DNA of 64,000 nt from JAACFF01 sp963807975 (GCA_963807975.1 CAWEDV010000002.1:434001-498000), one strand, 5' to 3'. Counted from the first letter of the stretch, positions 17,701 through 26,607 are shown. The notes: generated by a model not told the origin, from the sequence alone. Translations and numbers: made by a program.

Positions 17701-18046
17701 TACATCCACCAGAGCCACTGACCGTCGGTTCTACGCTGCTGAAAACGGCCGTTATCATTGTCCCTTCAGGAACAACGGTGGAGTTGGCGGCATCACCATA
17801 GCCGACGAGTACCCATTGTTGGTCGGCCACTTCACCCCAACTGGAGATGGGTTGGCTTGCTTCTGGGGCGTCTGCAACCGGCTGTTCTGCAACCGGTGTC
17901 TCTTCAGATTGTGTTGCCACCTCCGGTGCCGCTGTCGGTTCTTCAGGCACTGGGGTGGGTGTGGGGTCTTCCCCACCACACGAGATTAACAAGATTGCTA
18001 GGACGAGGATAAAAACTACCTTTATCCAATTGTTTTGATTCTTCAT
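14780..18046 (-). CDS. Giant lipoprotein with seven META domains and two PKD domains
   Basis: This 1088-residue lipoprotein has the lipobox ISCG near residue 23 and a Thr/Pro/Glu-rich linker to ~65. Six META (HslJ-like, DUF306) domains follow between ~70 and ~800, then two PKD domains (~800-985; PIIRYDWDMGDGTLL is the clearest), then a seventh META domain to the end. Each META unit shows a GCNxY-type motif (GGCNNYF, ASCNNYM, TGCNSYN, TGCNDYN, GGCNGYS, TGCNEYN, AGCNTYN). A second cysteine lies 25-40 residues later, consistent with one disulfide per domain. The protein should be anchored on the cell surface. META proteins are tied to heat or novobiocin tolerance in E. coli; the role here is unknown. 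At least seven palindrome copies lie inside. AAGGAG precedes the start. Confidence 0.9.
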   Translation of the reverse strand: MKNQNNWIKVVFILVLAILLISCGGEDPTPTPVPEEPTAAPEVATQSEETPVAEQPVADAPEASQPISSWGEVADQQWVLVGYGDAANSTVVPEGTMITAVFSSVEPTVSGSGGCNNYFTSYESNEDGSLTISGPIGATMMACEGTMEAEAAYFAALETVTNWTLTEEGRLELSYSNGQSFEEKLIFAPGQVPLTGTTWRLLSMGDPEAPTAVEDGTSVTAVFTPETDTNGTVNGNASCNNYMATYTLDGNNINFELGASIALACPVGNEQEGIYLSALGSAQTYEIFGANMQIVYDGGVLNYTALNLPLENVLWQAIMVADQPVPEGVEITALLESGDTTDAGTIGGNTGCNSYNSGYTVSHDNSVPTTHFLTVNSPMAMTMMACPDEALSGLEQAYLAALETAESYEIFGDQLVVRTQNGDIQYAADRQPLEGTLWQLISLGDATNPQPPIEGSDFTALFNRPPTLPSGSVVGGTGCNDYNATFTANLTELKVNLPAKTKNEECPWGNNFEVEQQFFLGLNAATSYRILGNILQIPYGEGDDMKVLNFVATQPPVEEGALDLTPLNGTFWYLSAIGDNPILSGSEITADFVIDEGGTTGTISGAGGCNGYSGPIAENLVIGPLATTAKACETAVMDQEGGYFDWLSKAYAFDRAGDQLLISTANGVLTYNSTPVLDQAHELQNKTWYMVTIELFDAVAGSAPTAFFAPDGVSLNGVTGCNEYNGAYDAVQGNGLTIGELTTTRTACTSDALSQQETNFLRLMPTAVSYTVNDTTMQILTASGEPIHFTSIAPVVAEPTAVIVSEELAETGQAISFDGSQSAAGSSPIIRYDWDMGDGTLLNGANVQYSYNTAGTYTVNLTVTDQAGQTNTTTKSVQITAVVEVTPPTAVIEGPAMAFVGEPVTFSAANSQQGTSAIASYQWQSGDSNDTGALPDNSFTTIYSQPGTYYPSVTVADVAGSSDSASMPIIINATLDGTNWILSNLIPGSSISLTFANGTLSGHAGCNTYNAGYTSTLAAGNSNAITIDPITATGMVCTPELASQELAYLGALQTASVYTINGAMLTLTTANGPLIYNATPVPTPFATQ

Positions 18047-18161
18047 TGTATTCTCCTTAACCCTCTAAGATGATTTTTTCACGTAACCGTACAACTAGAC
18101 GAGGGCTGAGCCTGTATAGATACTTTTTCACAACACCTGGTTTCTACAGGTCTATTTAGGT

Positions 18162-18209
18162 AATCGGCAAGAAGTTTTCAGAATTAATTGACGTGAAGCC
18201 TTGCCGATT
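18162..18209. repeat. Inverted repeat upstream of the META lipoprotein gene
   Basis: AATCGGCAAG and its exact reverse complement are separated by 28 bases, in the 220-base gap between the small protein gene and the lipoprotein gene. It could be the terminator-like end of the upstream unit or an operator for the lipoprotein. No T-run follows on the minus strand. Confidence 0.45.
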
Positions 18210-18268
18210 CCTTCAAGGAAACCGCAGATTTTAGCGTTACGGTTGTCCGAATACTTTCTGCGATTCAC

Positions 18269-18544
18269 CTAAACGTCTAATTCCCGAAATGCAGGCGTAC
18301 ATTGAACGGATAAAATGGGAAAGCCTAAGCCATATAAGCTGTTGAGCACACCAAACAAGGCTGCCTGATCGACCATCTCACCTTGCAGCGCGGTAATGGA
18401 CGCCCCGCCAGTGGCGGCTTTGTGTTGAATAGCCATACCACCAAGACGGTTAGACCAGTTATCGTCCAGGTAACCTCGTATTTTTATGTGATAAACCGCT
18501 GGGGTACCCAAATTGAATTGAGACCAATCCTGATTTTCTGGCAT
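18269..18544 (-). CDS. Small conserved protein paired with LuxR regulator (copy 1)
   Basis: The 91-residue soluble protein opens with AVYHIKIRGYLDDNWSNRLGG and has a conserved core DQAALFGVLNSLYGLGFPIL. The 80-residue product at 59136-59378 is homologous along its length (VYAIHIAGRIESSWVDCLGG; DQAALLGILTALYNARFPLL). Both genes lie directly downstream of a MalT-type LuxR regulator gene on the same strand. I do not recognise a named family. The repeated pairing suggests a partner of, or a target directly linked to, the regulator. GGGGAG precedes the ATG. Confidence 0.75.
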   Translation of the reverse strand: MPENQDWSQFNLGTPAVYHIKIRGYLDDNWSNRLGGMAIQHKAATGGASITALQGEMVDQAALFGVLNSLYGLGFPILSVQCTPAFRELDV

Positions 18545-18667
18545 AAAACACTCCCCGCTTGAGCTTTATTTTGTTTTGACTCAAGCAGTATGCGTAGAAT
18601 GCCACAGGGGGTGATTCTTACATCACCAAAACATGGGGGATTATTGGGTATAAATCGGGGGAGATGG

Positions 18668-21370
18668 TTAATCAGGCGTGACTAAACCGAGTTCTATGGC
18701 GCAGTCAGCTGCTTGACGACGATTGTTGACGTTGAGTTTGCTATAGATATTTTTGATATGGGAGTGGACGGTATGGGGGGAAATCAATAATTCTTGCGCG
18801 ATTTCTCTGTATGTTTGACGCTGAGTTAGAAGTGTCAAAATATCCAGTTCACGATTCGTGAGTGGTTCGGGCAGTGGTTGCAGGTCATTATTCTCTTGAA
18901 GGGAAGCCAGTTGATTGGTTGCTGGGGTAAGAGCCGTCAGGATGCGCGTTTTAAACGCAACTAATTCAGGCTCTGGTGCCGGTAGCTTGTCTAATAGTTG
19001 GCCGATGGCTTGCCCCAGATTGATAAAGGGGCGAATGATGCTGCCGGGGAGAGCCAGCGTCAACGCTTCTTCAAGCGTAGTCATGGACAGTGCTTCGTTT
19101 CCATCCGCCTGATACATGACAGCTTGCAACGCCAGCGTATCGATCATAAAGATGGCATTATGGGTGAATTCGAGGAATGTTTTTATTTCTACCAGCAAGT
19201 CGGCTGCTTTTTTGCGGCTGTCTGACGTGTTTTCAGCCAGCCATATATTGACCAGCGTGAACTGAGGCGCATAAAAGTGATACATCGGTAAGAGCGGGGG
19301 AGGAGAATCAAATTGGGCCGCCCACTGCAAGGCAATGCTCAACTGCCCTTGCTGTAACGCCAATTCTGCCTGAAAGGCCTTCATGAGCAGCAATAATTGG
19401 GGGTTGCCGGTGGCGAGGAAGAAAGCGAGCGCAGCCTCGACGACATCGCGCGCTTCTTGTTCTTGTCCCCGGGCTTGGTAGATGAGGGCCAGACCACAAC
19501 TGCTGGGGACAAAATTTTCTCCGTATGTACTATACGGCCGTTTATGAACAAAGGTAAAATGTTCTTCAGCGGTAGAAAAATCATTTTGCAGGTAAGCCAC
19601 TGTGCCCAAATGGTTATGGGCATAGCCTATCATTTCGGATGCACCCTCATCTTGGCATAAGGTAAGTGCTTGTGTCGCATTTTGTTTCATGCTGACTGTG
19701 TCGGCGGCGATAAATTCTACAACGCCAGAAGTGACCAATGTAATTGCTTTGAACTGGTTGCTTTGTTCAGATTCTTCAACGAAATTGCTGAACATGGTAG
19801 CATAAGCATTGCGTAAATCACCAGCCATTTGTTGGGCGAGAGCCAGCATCAAACGGGCAAGGATACGTACCCCCCATAATTCTGGTGCTATTTGGGTGAG
19901 GGATTGCTCTGCCTGAGTGCGGATACTGTCGATATCCACAGTGAAGTAGGAGAGAATGCTGAGCAGGACGTTGATTTCTCCCATGAGATGGGTTTCGTTT
20001 TCGGGGTCTACGGCCGTTTCATCAAGAAGCTGCGTTAATTGGGCGAGAAGGATAGGAACTCTTGTGAGCTGGCCTTGGTGATAACAAAGCCACGTTTCAG
20101 CTATCAGCAAATCGGGAGAGTTATCAATAACAGCTCGGGGAAAGCGGCGTATCAACTGCTGTAACCTTTGCCATTCTGTTGCATTCATCAACCGGTATCG
20201 TGCCTGCGCTACGATTTGGATGGCCTGTTGGGTGTTATTGGCAGATAAGGCATGTTCCAGGGCTTCTTCGATGAAGCCTTGTTGTGCCAACCAGTCGCTG
20301 GCCTGAATATGGAGTTGGTTGATTTGGGTGTCAGTAACGGCCGTTCTCAGTTGTTGTTGCAGTAAATCTTGAAATAGGTGGTGGTAGCGGAACCATTCGT
20401 TCTGATGATCCAGGGGAATGAGGAACATGTTTTTCTGGTAGAGTTGTTCCAAAATTTTCTGACTGCTGGTTTGCTGTTCAAGAGCGGTTGACTTTAGCAA
20501 GGCATCGCAGAGTGGCGCACAGAAACGGTCGAGCAAGCTGGTCGCCAAAAGAAAAGTCTTCACGGGTTGGGGCTGCTGTGCCAGCACCTCACTCACCAGA
20601 TAGCTCATGATGTATTGGTTTGCGCCTTGATATGTTTCCAGCAACCGCGCCTGATTTGCTGGGTTGCGTAAGGCTAATGCCGCCAGGCGCAGCCCTACGA
20701 CCCAGCCTTCAGTATAGTGAAACAATTGATGAACCAACTCCGGTGAGTCATCCTGACGCAGTTGTCGGTTCAAATACTGCTGTGCTTCTGCTTCATTGAA
20801 ACGCAGGTCGGCTAATCTTATTTCCGTGACCTGATTTTTGGCACGCAGGTTGACAATATCCAGCGGCGGGTCTTGGCGGGTGATGAGCACCAGGTGCATG
20901 TTCGCAGATTGATACTGAATGCAGGTATCGATCAGTTGATGAATGTCTGGATTATGGATTAAGTGATAATCGTCCAAAAAAAGGAGAAAAGGCCGCGACA
21001 CTGCAATCGTTTCATTGACCAAACTCGTTGCCAATACATCCACAGGCGGCAGTTGCAGACCGTTGAGCATAGTTGTTGTATTTTGGTAGGTATCTGGAAG
21101 GATTGTTTGAATGGAAGTGACTACGTAGCTGAGAAAAACACCGAGATCATTGTCGTTTTTGTCCAGAGAGAGCCAGACAACAGGGCGGTCACATATTTTT
21201 TGCCAGATGCCAGCCAGGACGGATTTTCCATAGCCAGCGGGCGCGGAGATGAGGGTGAGTTTGCGGAGACGGCCGTTTTCCAACTGCTGAATCAGATGTG
21301 GGCGTGGAAGGATATCCGAGCTGAGGGTTGGCGGTTTGAGTTTGGTTTGAATGAGGCTTTTTGCCTGCAT
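18668..21370 (-). CDS. MalT/LAL-type LuxR transcriptional regulator (copy 1)
   Basis: This 900-residue regulator has an N-terminal STAND-type NTPase with P-loop APAGYGKS (~43-50) and the Walker-B-like LLFLDDYH (~130). A winged-helix and helical repeat region fills the centre (~250-800). A C-terminal LuxR helix-turn-helix (LTNRELDILTLLTQRQTYRE..., ~835-895) binds DNA. Length and layout match the LAL/MalT family, which assemble with ATP and an inducer before activating promoters. The ligand is unknown. The ribosome site is weak (GGGAAAT). The downstream small gene is paired with it, as in the copy at 59-62 kb. Confidence 0.92.
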   Translation of the reverse strand: MQAKSLIQTKLKPPTLSSDILPRPHLIQQLENGRLRKLTLISAPAGYGKSVLAGIWQKICDRPVVWLSLDKNDNDLGVFLSYVVTSIQTILPDTYQNTTTMLNGLQLPPVDVLATSLVNETIAVSRPFLLFLDDYHLIHNPDIHQLIDTCIQYQSANMHLVLITRQDPPLDIVNLRAKNQVTEIRLADLRFNEAEAQQYLNRQLRQDDSPELVHQLFHYTEGWVVGLRLAALALRNPANQARLLETYQGANQYIMSYLVSEVLAQQPQPVKTFLLATSLLDRFCAPLCDALLKSTALEQQTSSQKILEQLYQKNMFLIPLDHQNEWFRYHHLFQDLLQQQLRTAVTDTQINQLHIQASDWLAQQGFIEEALEHALSANNTQQAIQIVAQARYRLMNATEWQRLQQLIRRFPRAVIDNSPDLLIAETWLCYHQGQLTRVPILLAQLTQLLDETAVDPENETHLMGEINVLLSILSYFTVDIDSIRTQAEQSLTQIAPELWGVRILARLMLALAQQMAGDLRNAYATMFSNFVEESEQSNQFKAITLVTSGVVEFIAADTVSMKQNATQALTLCQDEGASEMIGYAHNHLGTVAYLQNDFSTAEEHFTFVHKRPYSTYGENFVPSSCGLALIYQARGQEQEARDVVEAALAFFLATGNPQLLLLMKAFQAELALQQGQLSIALQWAAQFDSPPPLLPMYHFYAPQFTLVNIWLAENTSDSRKKAADLLVEIKTFLEFTHNAIFMIDTLALQAVMYQADGNEALSMTTLEEALTLALPGSIIRPFINLGQAIGQLLDKLPAPEPELVAFKTRILTALTPATNQLASLQENNDLQPLPEPLTNRELDILTLLTQRQTYREIAQELLISPHTVHSHIKNIYSKLNVNNRRQAADCAIELGLVTPD

Positions 21371-21858
21371 AAATAATTATTTCCCTATACTATCCTAACT
21401 CCCGCGAGAATTATCCCAAGGAATAATAAATTTGCAGGAACCTATGTTTGCTTATGGGGTGGCCATGGGTTGACTCCTCGATAACGGTCGTTTGAGTGTG
21501 CCAGGATGTTAATTAGGAGATATATAAGAGAAACGGCCGTTGCCGGTAGTACTCTTTGAAACGATGGATAATTCGCATCTTCTCATTTTGGTTTGATTTC
21601 AATGAAGTAATCTAGCTGAATGGGTAAAACCCTTGCTTTCTATCCTCAATCTTACCGGATCAGCTAATGAAGATCAATTTGACATTCCTAGAAATCGTTC
21701 CTTTTATTAACGCTCCCCCACTTTCAAACGGTATTGACCCGTACCCTGCAAAAACTTCATCCAGCCTGAAATCTGCCCTCAGAATATGAGACCAACTTCC
21801 CCTATTTGCACCCCTTGTTAGAATCACGCCTCATTTTTCTGTTTGAGGTCTGGTTCAC
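21371..21858. other. Intergenic region between LuxR gene and insertion sequence
   Basis: These 488 bases hold the presumed promoter of the LuxR gene and the left end of the insertion sequence. One AACGGCCGTT copy (21532-21541) and a one-mismatch copy near 21482 (AACGGTCGTT) are the only non-coding cluster of the palindrome seen. I found no gene and no clear terminal inverted repeat. Confidence 0.4.
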
Positions 21859-22974
21859 ATGTTTTGGTCTATCGTTGCTCTTGTCTTCTCGGTTCTATTG
21901 GATCTGTTTCGTCTCGGCCGTCTATCCAAACGAGAAAAGGATCTTGAGATTCTGATTCTTCGGCACCAACTCGACATCTTGGAACGTAAACGTACTCATC
22001 CCATTAAGGTCTCGAATGCTGAAAAACTCACGTTGGTTGTTCTGACCAACAAGCTGAAGAATCTAGGCGATCGCTCTGCTAGCCAACTCCGGAATGTCGT
22101 TCGCATCTTTCAACCAGAAACTGTTCTCAAGTGGCATCGTGAATTGGTGCGGCGTAAATGGACACAAGACCATCCAAACAAAGGCGGCCGTCCCAGGATC
22201 GATCACAAGCTTAAAGCATTGATCGTGCGTCTGGCTAGGGAAAATCCAAGATGGGGATACGGCAAGATTGAAGGTGAATTAATCAAGCTGGGTGTCAGGC
22301 TGTCCCAAACAACCATTCGTAATGTTCTGGACCGCAATGGTATTCTCCCCGCCCCTGTTCGTTTTGGCTCGATAGGCTGGCGACGACTTATGAAGCATTA
22401 CAAAGAGCAGATCATTGCCTGTGATTTCTTCACAATCGAGACTTTCTGGTTGAAGACTCTATATGTTTTCTTCTTCATTGAACTAGGTTCGCGGCGTGTT
22501 CACCTTGCCGGCATCACTGCCAATCCCGATTCGGCCTGGGTAACCCAGCAAGCCAGACAGCTCGTCTGGAATCTTGAGGATAGTGATACTGACCTCAAGT
22601 TCCTAATTCATGATCGAGATAGCAAGTTTACGAACGCCTTTGACAATGTGTTCAAGTCGGCAGACCTCCATGTTAATCACACACCACTTCGGGCGCCGGA
22701 TGCCAGCGCACACGCTTAACGCTGGGTGCGAACGGTGCGTGAGGAATGTCTCGACCACTTGTTGATTATGAACCAGTCGCACTTGAAGCGTGTTCTGGAT
22801 AGTTACATCAGTTACCACGAGACATCACGACCGCACCAGGGTCTAGATCAACAAACCCCAGTTCCAAGGAAATCTGTCCCCTACTCCGGGCAAGTCAGGA
22901 AACGCGAAGTGTTGGGCGGAATCATCAACGACTATTACTGCGCTCCCCAGCACTTCTCCAGTCCGTTGCACTAA
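21859..22974 (+). pseudogene. Integrase-type transposase with stop codon at the catalytic Glu
   Basis: The frame starts at ATG 21859, with a hydrophobic N-terminus (MFWSIVALVFSVLLDLF) then LILRHQLDILERKR, typical of this IS group. A homeodomain-like region contains RPRIDHKLKALIVRLARENP. The rve catalytic core has the first Asp in IIACDFF and the second in FLIHDRDSKF. TAA at 22717-22719 breaks the frame, which continues in register as RWVRTVREECLDHLL to 22974. The homolog at 1-304 reads YAERWVRSVREECLDH, so the stop replaces the Glu codon of the DDE triad (GAA to TAA), 34 residues after the second Asp. Joined length would be about 371 codons. Transposition would need read-through or another copy. 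Confidence 0.88.
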
Positions 22975-23178
22975 AATCCTTCTAGTCAATCGAATACCGA
23001 TTATAGCGGCAAGACATTGTTACTATATGGGCAGCAATTTACACCACATCACAGCGCATTCTCCTGCAGTTTTCACCAAAAAACGCTAAACATAACCCGT
23101 TTCACGCCCAGAACTCGTGCCTTATATTGCAAACCACTCCAAGGTTCTGTAGTAAAGCAGATGAAATTATCGCTGGAT

Positions 23179-23334
23179 TTATCGAGATGAGGTATTTGCA
23201 GGGTACGCGACAATCTTCAAGTCGGGGGTCGTGTTCCAAAAGATCCGCGTGCAGACATTCACAATGCGAAACAAGATCATGCCAACAATCGAAAAGAAAG
23301 TGAGACGCCCTACAAATCTAGTAACTATTCTCAT
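23179..23334 (-). CDS. Small hydrophobic protein, 51 residues
   Basis: ATG at 23334 follows GGGAG with ideal spacing. The product has one strongly hydrophobic segment (LTFFSIVGMILFRIVNV) between basic residues, then a polar tail ending NTSSR. It lies 51 bases after the cytochrome gene on the same strand and may be its last operon member. No family is recognised. The good start signal and membrane-like composition are the only support. Confidence 0.5.
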   Translation of the reverse strand: MRIVTRFVGRLTFFSIVGMILFRIVNVCTRIFWNTTPDLKIVAYPANTSSR

Positions 23335-23385
23335 GCGTTTATCTCCCACTATTATGTTTAAGTTTGCTAGATTGTTTTATATTGA

Positions 23386-24426
23386 TCAATCAGGACGGGT
23401 CATCCCAAAAGTCCCAAATCCCAGATCTTCCATACTATCTATCAAGAGCTGGATTAGGTACTTACCATTATGAGCATATCCTCCCTGGCTTGATATGCTG
23501 TATTGGTAATTGTAAGCAGCTTTCAATAGCTGGGGCGTCCAGGTTGAATAGGCTTCTCCGTCTTTGTCTTGGAATTGACCGTCAACAAAATCAATTGCAT
23601 CCACACCCTCGGTAGCGAGGGCATAAATTTTCATGCCGGTTAAGAGCCTGTTCTGCAACGTTTCAATCTCGGCACTTAACCCTTCATTCGTATCGCCATC
23701 ACCATCATAGTCGCTGCGGCTGGTACGAATACCGTTTAAATCATCAACTGATCGGACGCCTAAATGACAAACGCTGCACTGCTGTGGATCTATCTGCAAG
23801 GTGTGCACATCATGACATTCAACACAGGTCTCAAACTGCAAAACATGGGTATTGAAACCAACATATGACTTACCCGGATATTCATAACCCCCTTGGGCTT
23901 CAGTACCGTACTGGGTCGGCCCGACGGGGTTGTTGTGAAGCCGGGGTAAGCTCAAATCGGCACTCACCTGGTTCGGTTCCAAATCTACAGCGGCCAAGGC
24001 TTCATTTACACTGACGATGGAAGCCCTTCCCTGATGACATTCGAGACAATTCGCATTATGCCCTAAGTTGGTGAGTTCTTGACCAGAGGGCATGACTGCT
24101 TCTGTTTTATCCCGGGTGAACTCGCTGTGGCAGACATCACATTTTACCGATTGATCGGTAGATACTGGTTGCGAAACTTCTCCAAGCGTGCCGCCATCAG
24201 CTCCATGGAATTCCAGGTAACCGGGCGTTGTATGGCATTTTGCGCATCGCTCTGAAACTTCATCTTCAAAGTGTTCCGAATTATCAATGGCGTGGGCTGA
24301 CGTTTCCCAGGCCTCCTCATGTTTTTCTTCCGAGGCCTGTGCCACAGCGCAGGCGACCAGGCCCATGCTGAACAAAATAAGAATGATGGGCAAAGTAAGG
24401 CGATGATGGTTCTGGAATCTGATCAT
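23386..24426 (-). CDS. Pentaheme c-type cytochrome
   Basis: The 346-residue exported protein has a signal segment with a possible lipobox (GLVAC) and five CXXCH heme-binding motifs: CAKCH, CDVCH, CLECH, CVECH and CSVCH. Extra histidines between them could serve as distal ligands. The C-terminal third (~225-346) has no heme motif and ends GFGTFGMTRPD. The organisation resembles multiheme proteins of extracytoplasmic electron transfer or nitrite/tetrathionate-type respiration, but the partner is not visible. GGAGGG precedes the ATG. The ferric-reductase-like gene 2-3 kb upstream in the direction of transcription may be functionally linked (inference). Confidence 0.88.
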   Translation of the reverse strand: MIRFQNHHRLTLPIILILFSMGLVACAVAQASEEKHEEAWETSAHAIDNSEHFEDEVSERCAKCHTTPGYLEFHGADGGTLGEVSQPVSTDQSVKCDVCHSEFTRDKTEAVMPSGQELTNLGHNANCLECHQGRASIVSVNEALAAVDLEPNQVSADLSLPRLHNNPVGPTQYGTEAQGGYEYPGKSYVGFNTHVLQFETCVECHDVHTLQIDPQQCSVCHLGVRSVDDLNGIRTSRSDYDGDGDTNEGLSAEIETLQNRLLTGMKIYALATEGVDAIDFVDGQFQDKDGEAYSTWTPQLLKAAYNYQYSISSQGGYAHNGKYLIQLLIDSMEDLGFGTFGMTRPD

Positions 24427-24461
24427 GAAATATCCCTCCGGGCAGTATTTAAAATGCAGAA

Positions 24462-25229
24462 TTATAAACCGGGACTGAACTGCATCATGCCCCCATCAAT
24501 GACAAAGGTCGTGGCTGTGCTATAGCTGGAAGCATCAGAGGCTAACCATGCCACAAGGTTGGCAACTTCTTCTGAGGTTCCCATGCGCGCCAAGGGAATC
24601 ACGGCTTCCAATTTGTCACGTAATCCGCTGTTCGCCATTGTTTGTTCGTTGATGGGCGTGGTAATGGCCCCAGGGGCGACATTGACCACAGTGATATTAT
24701 GTTCGGCTAATTCAACCCCTGCATTCCGAGCCAACATGCGCATGCCACCCTTGGATAGACAGTAGGGTGAATTGCCCGGCATGGGCCAATCTTCATGAAT
24801 AGAGCTGATGTTGATTATCCGCCCGCCTCTACCCTGGGCAATCATCTGCCGGGCGGCAAACTGCGTTCCAAAAAAGGCGCTCTTGAGGTTGACATTCAAT
24901 ACCCGATCGTACTCAGCTTCGGTTGTGTCCAAAGTCGATGTTCGGGTTTCAATTCCAGCATTGTTGACCATGATATCCAGGCGACCATGTGTCTGCACGG
25001 TTTCATCGACGAGGTTTTGCAGGTCGGGCAACTTGCTTACATCTGCCTGCACAACGATTGCCCGTCCACCGGTGCTAGTAATCTTTTCTTGGGTATCCTC
25101 AGCCGCGGTCCGATTGGAGCGGTAGTTAATTGTGATGGCTGCTCCAGCCGCAGCCAGGGCCACAGCGATTGCTTCGCCAATACCACTGGAACTACCAGTT
25201 ACGATAGCGACTTTACCATTTAATGTCAT
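24462..25229 (-). CDS. Short-chain dehydrogenase/reductase (glucose 1-dehydrogenase-like)
   Basis: This 255-residue classical SDR has the dinucleotide motif TGSSSGIG (~11-18), NNAG (~91), the catalytic Ser in IINISSIHED and YCLSK with catalytic Tyr and Lys. The NYRSN stretch after the second beta strand favours NADP(H). The closing VIDGGMMQFSPGL is typical of glucose 1-dehydrogenase-like enzymes. The substrate is a sugar or other alcohol; naming it would be a guess. A 6-phosphogluconolactonase-like gene follows upstream, so a sugar dehydrogenase plus lactonase pair oxidising a sugar to its acid is plausible. AAAGGA precedes the ATG. Confidence 0.88.
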   Translation of the reverse strand: MTLNGKVAIVTGSSSGIGEAIAVALAAAGAAITINYRSNRTAAEDTQEKITSTGGRAIVVQADVSKLPDLQNLVDETVQTHGRLDIMVNNAGIETRTSTLDTTEAEYDRVLNVNLKSAFFGTQFAARQMIAQGRGGRIINISSIHEDWPMPGNSPYCLSKGGMRMLARNAGVELAEHNITVVNVAPGAITTPINEQTMANSGLRDKLEAVIPLARMGTSEEVANLVAWLASDASSYSTATTFVIDGGMMQFSPGL

Positions 25230-25266
25230 GACTTAAAATTCCTTTCTTTCTTAATTATGTGAAATG

Positions 25267-26371
25267 CTAATGAGGTGCAAATTGCAAGCAAACAGGGGAA
25301 GGTATTTGATATGATTCCCCGGTTGGTGTTAACGCTCCATTTTCCGGATTTATGCGGAAAACAACCACTGAATCACTGTTCTGGTTGGCTGCCAAAAGAT
25401 ATTTCCCGGTAGGGTCAAGGGCAAAGTTGCGTGGCTCCTTACCTTGTGTTGGCTCGTGCCCGACCAGGGTCAGCCGTCCTGTCTCCGCATTAACCGCGAA
25501 GATGGCGATGCTATCATGACCACGATTGGAGGCATAGAGGATTCGGCCGTCAGCGTTCGGCAGGAAATGGATATCAGCGCCGGCGCTAAAAGCGGTGAAA
25601 TCATCTGGAAGCGTCGAAATTGTCTGAATATGTTGGGCCTGACCCAACGATCCATCATAAGCGAAAACAAGGATGGTGGAGGCACATTCGGTTACGACAT
25701 AGAGGAAGTTTCCGTGGGGGTGGAAGGTCATATGTCGCGGTCCACTACCGGCCGGGACGGAGATGAAAGGGGGATCATGGGGCAGAAAATTTCCTTTCTG
25801 GGAGTCAAAACCATACCATCAGGATGTGGTCAGCGCCAAGGTCTGCGGAAAGAAGGAACTGACTGGATGGGTCAGGAAGAATGCTGTGGGCATGTGGCCC
25901 ATCCTGGCGGGGGTCGGGGCCAGAGCCATGATGTTGGTCGTGGTCGGATGCCGGCAGCAGTTCACCGTCTTTTTGTAGTGGAAATGCGGCGACATTGCCC
26001 GTGATGTAATTGGCCACAAAAGCATAGCGACCCTTTTGATCCGTACTGACATAAGCAGGTGACAGCCCCCCTGTAAGCTGCTTGTTCAGGAAAGCGAGAT
26101 CTCCTGTCACAGGATCGATAGCAAATGCGCTGACGGTGCCGCTAACTTCCTCCTCGCGGGTCAATTCATTCACTGCATAAAGAAATTTCCCACGTGGTTC
26201 AACCGTTACAAATGAGGGGTTAACCACCCCGGTCATTGTTGATTGATGACGCAACTTGCCGTTTTTCGGATCAAACTGATAAACGTAAATACCTTCTGCG
26301 TGACCATCGACATACGATTCATGCCGCGTGTAAGTACCGATATAAAGCGTTCTAAATTTTGAGTTGAGCAT
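25267..26371 (-). pseudogene. Lactonase family (6-phosphogluconolactonase-like) beta-propeller, one frameshift
   Basis: The first part (start 26371) reads YIGTYTRHESYVDGHAEGIY and keeps family motifs to LLSADLGADHIL. The frame is lost near 25815-25822 and resumes as GFDSQKGNFLPHDPP, then GSGPRHMTFHPHGNFLYVV, EPRNFALDPTGKYLLAANQN and a normal C-terminus. Joined length is about 367 residues, usual for the YbhE/Pgl seven-bladed propeller that hydrolyses sugar lactones. Apart from the single indel the gene looks intact. It lies just upstream of the SDR gene, which would supply a lactone. Confidence 0.85.
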
Positions 26372-26414
26372 AATAAATGGTTCTTGTTCCTTAATGGTGC
26401 AATTTATGGGGTTA

Positions 26415-26462
26415 AGGAACGGAATTTTAATAAGACAACGAAGTTGTTTCCTTACCGTTCCT
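26415..26462. repeat. Nested inverted repeat between lactonase and 29-residue gene
   Basis: Arms AGGAACGG and CCGTTCCT enclose 32 bases that contain a smaller dyad (ACAAC/GTTGT). It lies just ahead of the lactonase start on the minus strand and could be a regulatory hairpin or the end of the upstream unit. Confidence 0.4.
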
Positions 26463-26505
26463 CAAGGCTGACCATGCAATTCCGTATATTATTTGATCGT
26501 CAGTC

Positions 26506-26595
26506 CTAAGTGACCACAAAGGCAAAGAGGATGGCCATAAGAATCAGCAAACCAACGAGAATAGCAGCAAATCTTTTCACGATTATGTGATGCAT
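26506..26595 (-). CDS. Tiny single-span membrane protein, 29 residues
   Basis: ATG at 26595 has AAGGAG with good spacing. The product is a short basic start (MHHIIVKRF) followed by one hydrophobic helix (AAILVGLLILMAILFAFVV) and a stop. It begins 12 bases after the stop of the ferric-reductase-like gene, so it could be a small subunit of that membrane enzyme. No homolog is recognised. Confidence 0.45.
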   Translation of the reverse strand: MHHIIVKRFAAILVGLLILMAILFAFVVT

Positions 26596-26607
26596 GGAAC
26601 ACTCTCC

